A model generated the notes under the pieces. It saw only the letters and a program-made list of their open reading frames with translations. It ran no database searches and was not told the DNA's origin. From Leishmania martiniquensis (lineage: Eukaryota > Euglenozoa > Kinetoplastea > Trypanosomatida > Trypanosomatidae), in contig NC_090167.1 of the NCBI RefSeq assembly GCF_017916325.1, positions 538,501 to 602,500 on the forward strand: a stretch of DNA of 64,000 nucleotides, read 5' to 3'. Below are positions 58,854-64,000 of this stretch, in pieces. How positions within the stretch are numbered: the stretch's first letter is position 1; each line of letters starts with the position of its first letter. The position numbers and the translations under genes are program-made.

Positions 58854-59950
58854 GACAGCCCGCTTGTCGCTTTCATGTGTTAGGGTGTGTCGGTGTGCGA
58901 AAAAGGGCGGGAGGCGAACGGCCTGCTTGGTGAGGGGGCTCATCGATTCGGAGAAGAGAGGGGAAAAGCCGCGTCGATGTAAACACAGCAACTGGTACAC
59001 GAAACTGAGCCGCCCGGCGCCACAACTTCCTCACAATGAGTGAGGCCGGTGCGCGAATGACACACACACACAAAAAAAACACAGTGCAGGTGTTTCGACG
59101 AGGGTGTAGAGAGGTATAAGTGTATATATATATATATGTTTGCCCGTGTGTGTTCGGTCTGTAAGCGTGCCCTGTGCGTGCAGACCGATAAAAGCTCCGA
59201 AGCATCAGCGGTAAACAAGAGGAACCGCAAAAAGAGAGAGTAGCAGATTCACAAAGAGATGAGGTGCGGGAAGAAGGCGAGGTAGGAAATGATGCCGAAG
59301 CATGTTGCACCGGCGGCGGTGTATTGGGCAACAGCTTTTTAGCCTTGCATACGGCGAACAAGCGCGTGCTCCTGCGCTGAACCCATGAACAGAGCGGGGG
59401 AAGATTGTGCTTGTCTATACACCGCGAGCGCGGAGTCGCTTAGCGCTAATAGGAGTTATTGGCAGCGAGAAAAAGGAAGCGAGGCGGCAGGCCGGGCTGT
59501 GACACAGGCAGCAGAGGGAAGCTTCGTCCCGTGACTTTACCGGCTCCCCTGCCGCCGCAAAATGAGGCAAAGCAAGAAAACGCTCGATATGAAACGTCAT
59601 CCCACCGTAATGAGCTCCCCCACGCACAGTACCGCCGCACAAAGATCTTACGCGCCAGTGGCCTCTGTACCAGCCGCTCCGCCAGCGACGCACACTTCGG
59701 CCAGAAAAGGGAAAAAAAGGAAGCTCGAACGGAAGACCGCATACCCTCTGCTGCCGGCGGGGCGCATTTCCAGCATGACTGCCACCACATTCACGATGCG
59801 CCGTGAAAACGCCTAAGTGTCGGTTGTCTTCCTGCCGTAGGAGACGTTACACCCTTCTATCGCACATCGCCACACCATTTCGGATCGCTTTTCTTTTCGC
59901 GTACACGTTCACAGCACCCTCCACAATCCCTCCACGACGTGCCGGCAGAG
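58854..59950. other. spacer between the 259-aa and YqaJ-like genes
   Basis: About 1.1 kb: leader of the 259-aa gene and 3' UTR of the nuclease gene. A TA/GT microsatellite lies at 59121-59150 and an A8 run near 59073. No coding region is seen. Confidence 0.65.
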
Positions 59951-62602
59951 TCAGGCGTCCCTTTTCCACTCTCGCATCAGGTCCATGGTCGCTTCCAGCA
60001 CCGTGGTGGCACTCGTTTCCGCGCGCACCAAAAAACACGGGATGCCTCCGAGGTGCTGCATCGTGTCCCGAACATTTGAGGAGGAGCTGCGAGGGGACCC
60101 CACAAAGCAAGGCACAAGCGAAGCCCCAGCGGAGACGTGCATCCCTAATTGATCCATTACGCACTGAATTGGATGCGTCCTAGACGCTCGCCCGAGCGGC
60201 GCCTTCACGCTCATGTGCAGCAGCTGCTGCACCACCGCACTCTCTCCCACGAGAAGTGTAGAGCCAGCCGGCTTCCGTGGTCCGGCCGTAAAGCCTCGCA
60301 TTGCAAGGTTCCTTACGTTGCGTTGCTTTTCGTAGCAACGGAGAGGCGCTGGAGGGCTGAAGACGATTACGACTCCCTCACAGTCCTCAGCGAAACAAAT
60401 GATATCCAGCAGGTCCTGTGTCGTTATCTCACATAGAAGGGGCGGGTACGGCGACGACAGAGAAGCAGGGGGCGTGGCCCCCACAAGCCCCGAGACGGAT
60501 TCGCATGGCTCGCTCGATGCGCGCCGGGTTGCTGCAGATGCATCAGCAAGATATGGCGGAACGTTATCGGGAAAGCGCGATGCAAGGGGGTCGTGCTGAT
60601 GCTCCTGCCTGGGAAGCGAGAGTTGGCGCGGCAACTTACACTCATGAGAAAGCGGTGAAGACGCCGCTACGACGCGCTGCGGTGATGGAGAAAGATCTCT
60701 CGTCGAGAGGCGCACCCCAGACGAGGACGTCGCCGCGCAGGTGGATACGCCTCGGCGAGACGGAGTGGCCATGCTCTCAGAAGACGAGGCAGCACGGGAA
60801 ACCTGGACGGATATCGCTGCTGGAGAGCGGACTTGGCGCGCCGACTTGACTCCTTTCGGCAACAGAGTTGCCGGCACAGAGAAAAGGGGAAGCACATCTA
60901 GCGGTGTCGCGTACGCTGGCAGCCTCGCCGCATCAACCGATGTCACCGACGTGGCGCGTTCACGATGATCAGTCGGGCTGTCGTTTGACAAGGACGCAAA
61001 GAAGAGCCGACGGTGAAAGCGGACAGCGGCAGTGTCATGAAGGGGTTCGATGGCACCACCTTTATGGCGAGGAAGTGAAGGTAAGCTGCACCGCACCACT
61101 ACCCGCCCGGTATCCCAGTCATCTGGAACGCTGAGCCTTACCTTTACCACCGGATCTCGGTCGGCTGCGGCCGTACGCGTCCACTCCTTCCAAAATACTG
61201 CCGTCGCACTCTCCTCGAACACGCCTTCCATCTCCAGCACTTGCCGCCACGACGACAACCGACTCCAGAGTTCGACCTCCGCCTTGAGGGTATCCATGTC
61301 ATCTGTGCCTGCTAGCACCGGTGCGAAGAGGCACTGCACTGCGGGCGCTTGCGCCGCCACCGCGATGCGCTCCCACTCGGTCAAGTCCGCCCAGGTAGAC
61401 TCTATGTAGGGGAAGCGCCAGTCCTGCGTTGGTGCCGGCGTGCCATCACCGTCCCGGGACCTCCGGTGCCCATCAAGGGCCTCAAAAGGGTTTGGAAATC
61501 GGGCGAAAAAGGCAAAGCGGCGGGCGTCTGTCAGCGCCGCGTTCGCTGTGATGTCGAAGGGAAAAATGAGCGGCACCACCTCGATGGAGCCAAAGTCGAA
61601 GTTTGTAAAGGCAAACAACCGATTCAGCCAATCCGGCGGCCCGTCCCTGACCCAGCGGCAGACGCAACGCAGGTTCGGTTCGGCCCAGGCCCAGAAGGCA
61701 CGCGAGCGACGCACGCGCCATCCTTCTACTTGGCACATAGGCTGATCGAGGTAGACGAAGAAATCGCACTCCTCACAGTCGGCGATGGCGAGTTGGCCCT
61801 GTATTTGGCACATGTAGTGCATTGGAATTCCAAAAGGTTGATAACTTGTCTTTGAGGAGTCGTATAGCGCTCTAAAAGGTGATTTAATCTCCAGCAGGCG
61901 CAGCTTTCGGCGAGAAGGCGGCACCGCAGACGCACACAGTTTCTGGTCAGCGCGCGCGCACCCATCTGGCTGCGCCGTAGCAGATTGCTCAGTTGTAGAG
62001 CCGGGATGTCGGTCACCTTTGCAGCCGTCTCCTTCCCATACGAATGCACCAGATGTGCGCAAGCTTCGACCAGGGATCGTCGTCCGCGGCGAACGTGGTC
62101 GCCTCTTGCTCTTGAACGGCACGCGCACCGAGAGGCCGCCGCTACGGCGCTGTCTCTCAGCCACGCCGGCATCGCTGCTGCCATCACCGTCCTCGCTGCC
62201 GCCCTGGTGAAGGCATGTCACGCCTGACGCAGAGAGGGAGGCAGTCGTGGACGACGCGGCAAGAGCGCCTTGGTGCTCGAGAGGCTGCTCGTCAACGCAG
62301 TAGAATATTTGCCCATCCGGCGAGCAGCCCAAGACGCGGTCGCTCGTCACGAAAAAGCCGCCATCGTGGACGCGGCAGCCGGTAAGAAGCTCGTAAAGGG
62401 CCCGAGACTTGGGTTCTGTGTGGATGCCGTGGGCCGTACAGGCGTTTCCCTGAAACTCCTGCTCGGTGCCCACTATATCGCGAAGGTAGTTCACGTAGTC
62501 TGAGACACGACCACAGAAGCCCAGCGCCATGCCAAACTGAGACGCTGACAGTCCGTGCGGATGCGACTCCTTCCACTTGCGCTTCTCCGGGTGTTGTGGC
62601 AT
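59951..62602 (-). CDS. YqaJ/lambda-exonuclease-type PD-(D/E)XK nuclease
   Basis: The 883-residue protein starts at the ATG at 62600-62602; the upstream frame opens only with TTG. The N-terminal domain matches the YqaJ viral recombinase family: LSASQFGMALG (18-28), an AHGIHTEPKSRALYELLTG block with Glu63, GFFVTSDRVLGCSPDG with Asp96, and LLEIKSPF with Glu238 and Lys240. A YMCQIQGQLAIADCEECDFF helix-strand follows. These are the expected active-site residues of a PD-(D/E)XK exonuclease. Between Asp96 and Glu238 there is an insertion of about 120 residues of low-complexity, basic sequence. After about 350 the protein continues with a region of unknown fold, a long Ser/Arg-rich stretch and a globular C-terminus (about 745-883). 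Relatives in phages and large DNA viruses resect double-strand ends during recombination; a role in DNA repair or organelle DNA here is inference. Confidence 0.9.
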   Translation of the reverse strand: MPQHPEKRKWKESHPHGLSASQFGMALGFCGRVSDYVNYLRDIVGTEQEFQGNACTAHGIHTEPKSRALYELLTGCRVHDGGFFVTSDRVLGCSPDGQIFYCVDEQPLEHQGALAASSTTASLSASGVTCLHQGGSEDGDGSSDAGVAERQRRSGGLSVRVPFKSKRRPRSPRTTIPGRSLRTSGAFVWEGDGCKGDRHPGSTTEQSATAQPDGCARADQKLCASAVPPSRRKLRLLEIKSPFRALYDSSKTSYQPFGIPMHYMCQIQGQLAIADCEECDFFVYLDQPMCQVEGWRVRRSRAFWAWAEPNLRCVCRWVRDGPPDWLNRLFAFTNFDFGSIEVVPLIFPFDITANAALTDARRFAFFARFPNPFEALDGHRRSRDGDGTPAPTQDWRFPYIESTWADLTEWERIAVAAQAPAVQCLFAPVLAGTDDMDTLKAEVELWSRLSSWRQVLEMEGVFEESATAVFWKEWTRTAAADRDPVVKVRLSVPDDWDTGRVVVRCSLPSLPRHKGGAIEPLHDTAAVRFHRRLFFASLSNDSPTDHRERATSVTSVDAARLPAYATPLDVLPLFSVPATLLPKGVKSARQVRSPAAISVQVSRAASSSESMATPSRRGVSTCAATSSSGVRLSTRDLSPSPQRVVAASSPLSHECKLPRQLSLPRQEHQHDPLASRFPDNVPPYLADASAATRRASSEPCESVSGLVGATPPASLSSPYPPLLCEITTQDLLDIICFAEDCEGVVIVFSPPAPLRCYEKQRNVRNLAMRGFTAGPRKPAGSTLLVGESAVVQQLLHMSVKAPLGRASRTHPIQCVMDQLGMHVSAGASLVPCFVGSPRSSSSNVRDTMQHLGGIPCFLVRAETSATTVLEATMDLMREWKRDA

Positions 62603-64000
62603 GGTGGGCCAGAGAAGCGACTGATGCGTCGGCGAAGAACAGTACCGGCTGAGAAGCAAATCGGCTGGTGGTGCTCATGAAGAAGGAAACGATGTATATG
62701 TATACATATACATATATATATGTATGTGTGTATGTGTGCGTACGTATGCGCATCTCTATATGCCGCAATTCTTCCAAGAGTCTTGCAAGATGAAAGAGGC
62801 AATGAGGACAGACACCACTTCCACTAAGTGAAGCCCTCGCCGCGTGAAAAAGAAAATAGGAATCTACCACACAAACACCCTAGGAAGAGCGACCCTTCTC
62901 TTTCGCGTGCGTAGAGTGACAAGCAGACTACGTGCCAGCGATAGCAGCAAGGGTGTGTGTGTGCCGATTGTCACGAGGGTTGGCACAGGGAGTGGGACCA
63001 GGCAAGAGTGTAACTTCGCTAGTGCTCGTGGCTGCGGCTGTGATGCTAATCGCCTGCCCTTATATACGTGGGCAAGAGATAAGTACTTCAGAATGCGCGC
63101 TCCTCATAGAGAGGGATCCGAGTGTGTCAGTGATGGTGGTGGTGGGGAGAAGGAGGTGTGCAGCTGCGTCTATACCCCAACGGCACCGCTGCACGTCTGC
63201 GGGCCAGCAGCGCGAGAGCAAGAGCCGTGGGGGAAGAAAAAGAGACACATATGTGTACATACGGTAGTGAATAGTACAGCAGGAGAGGAAATGCACGCGA
63301 CACGAGTGGCAGAGGAAAGCTGTGTAGGTCCGCATGCCCACCATTGGTCATGCACGCAGCAGCAGATTGCGCAGCACAGGGCGGCTTGTCTCGACAACGC
63401 GCCGCAAGCGTGACTGGCAACTCTATGCTCGATTGGACACTCACTTGATAGGTGCCTCGGCGGCAGGGAGGTGATGACAGCATAACCACGCAAGAGAAAA
63501 GGGTCGTCACGTCAAGTGCTCGAGCCACCGGAATCGCCATACCCACCTTTTTTTCCATTTCCTTCATTGCGTGTTGCTCTCCTTCGTGCGCTAAGCTGCA
63601 GCTCACAGTGATGTCCACTGCCGAGTTTCGTATCAACGCTCCAGCGCATAGAAACAAGGCGAGCCTGCATAAGCGAGCACCCACGCCAATCCGCGGCCCG
63701 CTCCCCCTTAGCCTAACGCTGATAGGAGATCAAAAGTTCGACGAAAGCGAAGCGGATGAGGGCCCTTTCAAAAGAAAAAAGACGCCTGAAGGAGCACAGC
63801 AGAACAGAGGACGAATCTTCCGGGAAGAATTCAGACGGACAGGCGCCGGGTATTCACCTGCCGAAGTTGAGGCGAACGGGCCATGGCCGTTAATGCAGCA
63901 CACGAGTCCCAGGGACTGCGCTTTCACTACCCACGAAGCCCCCTCCCTCTCCTCCTTTCTGTCTCTACTGCCTGCACTCCCCCGCTTAGGCACCTAAAAG
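62603..64000. other. right-edge non-coding region
   Basis: It holds the nuclease gene leader (minus-strand ATTTGCTTCTCAG near 62645), a TA-rich palindromic block at 62692-62740, and about 1.2 kb with no supported gene, presumably the 3' UTR of a gene beyond the window. Two frames near 63127-63684 (minus) and 63452-63997 (plus) were considered and not accepted. Confidence 0.6.
62692..62713. repeat. 22-bp perfect palindrome in a TA/GT block
   Basis: The bases at 62692-62713 read the same on both strands, centred on TATA. They sit within a TA/GT-rich block running to about 62740. The block lies about 90 bases upstream of the nuclease ATG and just upstream of its probable splice acceptor. It may be only a microsatellite by-product. 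Confidence 0.5.

Noticed and set aside
63127..63684. 185-residue minus-strand frame with a signal-like start
   Set aside because: It opens with GTG, contains a His run from a microsatellite, and has uneven composition. The first ATG would give about 120 residues of doubtful character.
63452..63997. 181-residue plus-strand frame at the right edge
   Set aside because: It is on the strand opposite to the cluster and has no acceptor or recognisable domain. An edge effect cannot be excluded.

Overview
The window looks like nuclear DNA of a trypanosomatid, most likely a Leishmania or close relative. Coding regions are long, intronless and GC-rich in third positions. All but one of the supported genes lie on one strand, with 0.5-3.5 kb non-coding spacers full of CA/GT/TA microsatellites. 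Many starts are preceded by a pyrimidine tract and an AG, as expected for spliced-leader trans-splicing. Gene content agrees: ATR kinase, HFM1/Mer3 helicase, IFT54, FtsH-like protease and several proteins without obvious relatives. I cannot name the species from sequence alone.

Layout. One plus-strand gene (1839-4211) encodes a P-loop plus degenerate capping-enzyme-like protein and ends a rightward cluster. A convergent strand-switch region (4212-5900) follows, with a very GC-rich block at its right end. Everything from 5901 to 62602 is on the minus strand, consistent with one polycistronic unit transcribed right to left. In transcription order it encodes: a YqaJ-type nuclease with a large insertion; a 259-aa unknown; an FtsH/AAA metalloprotease; a C-terminal doublecortin-domain protein; a Fyv7/TAP26-like rRNA-processing protein; a possible 70-aa membrane protein; a 641-aa probable mitochondrial protein; IFT54; the giant ATR kinase; a 161-aa single-pass membrane protein; a 147-aa unknown; a B-box/coiled-coil/SPRY-like protein with a proline-rich N-terminus; a heavily frameshifted pseudogene; a membrane-anchored cyclase (kynurenine formamidase-like) protein; the HFM1/Mer3 helicase; a SAPS-like phosphatase regulator; and a protein with an N-terminal ubiquitin-like domain, last before the strand switch.

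How the genes relate. Trypanosomatid clusters are not operons of related function, so adjacency says little about joint action. Themes do recur. ATR, HFM1 and the YqaJ nuclease concern DNA damage or recombination. IFT54 and the doublecortin protein concern the flagellum and microtubules. The capping-like protein and the Fyv7-like protein concern RNA. Starts were set at the first ATG after a plausible splice acceptor, so several longer open frames were trimmed. I found no tRNA, rRNA, CRISPR or intact mobile element by eye, but covariance-model and repeat searches could not be run.
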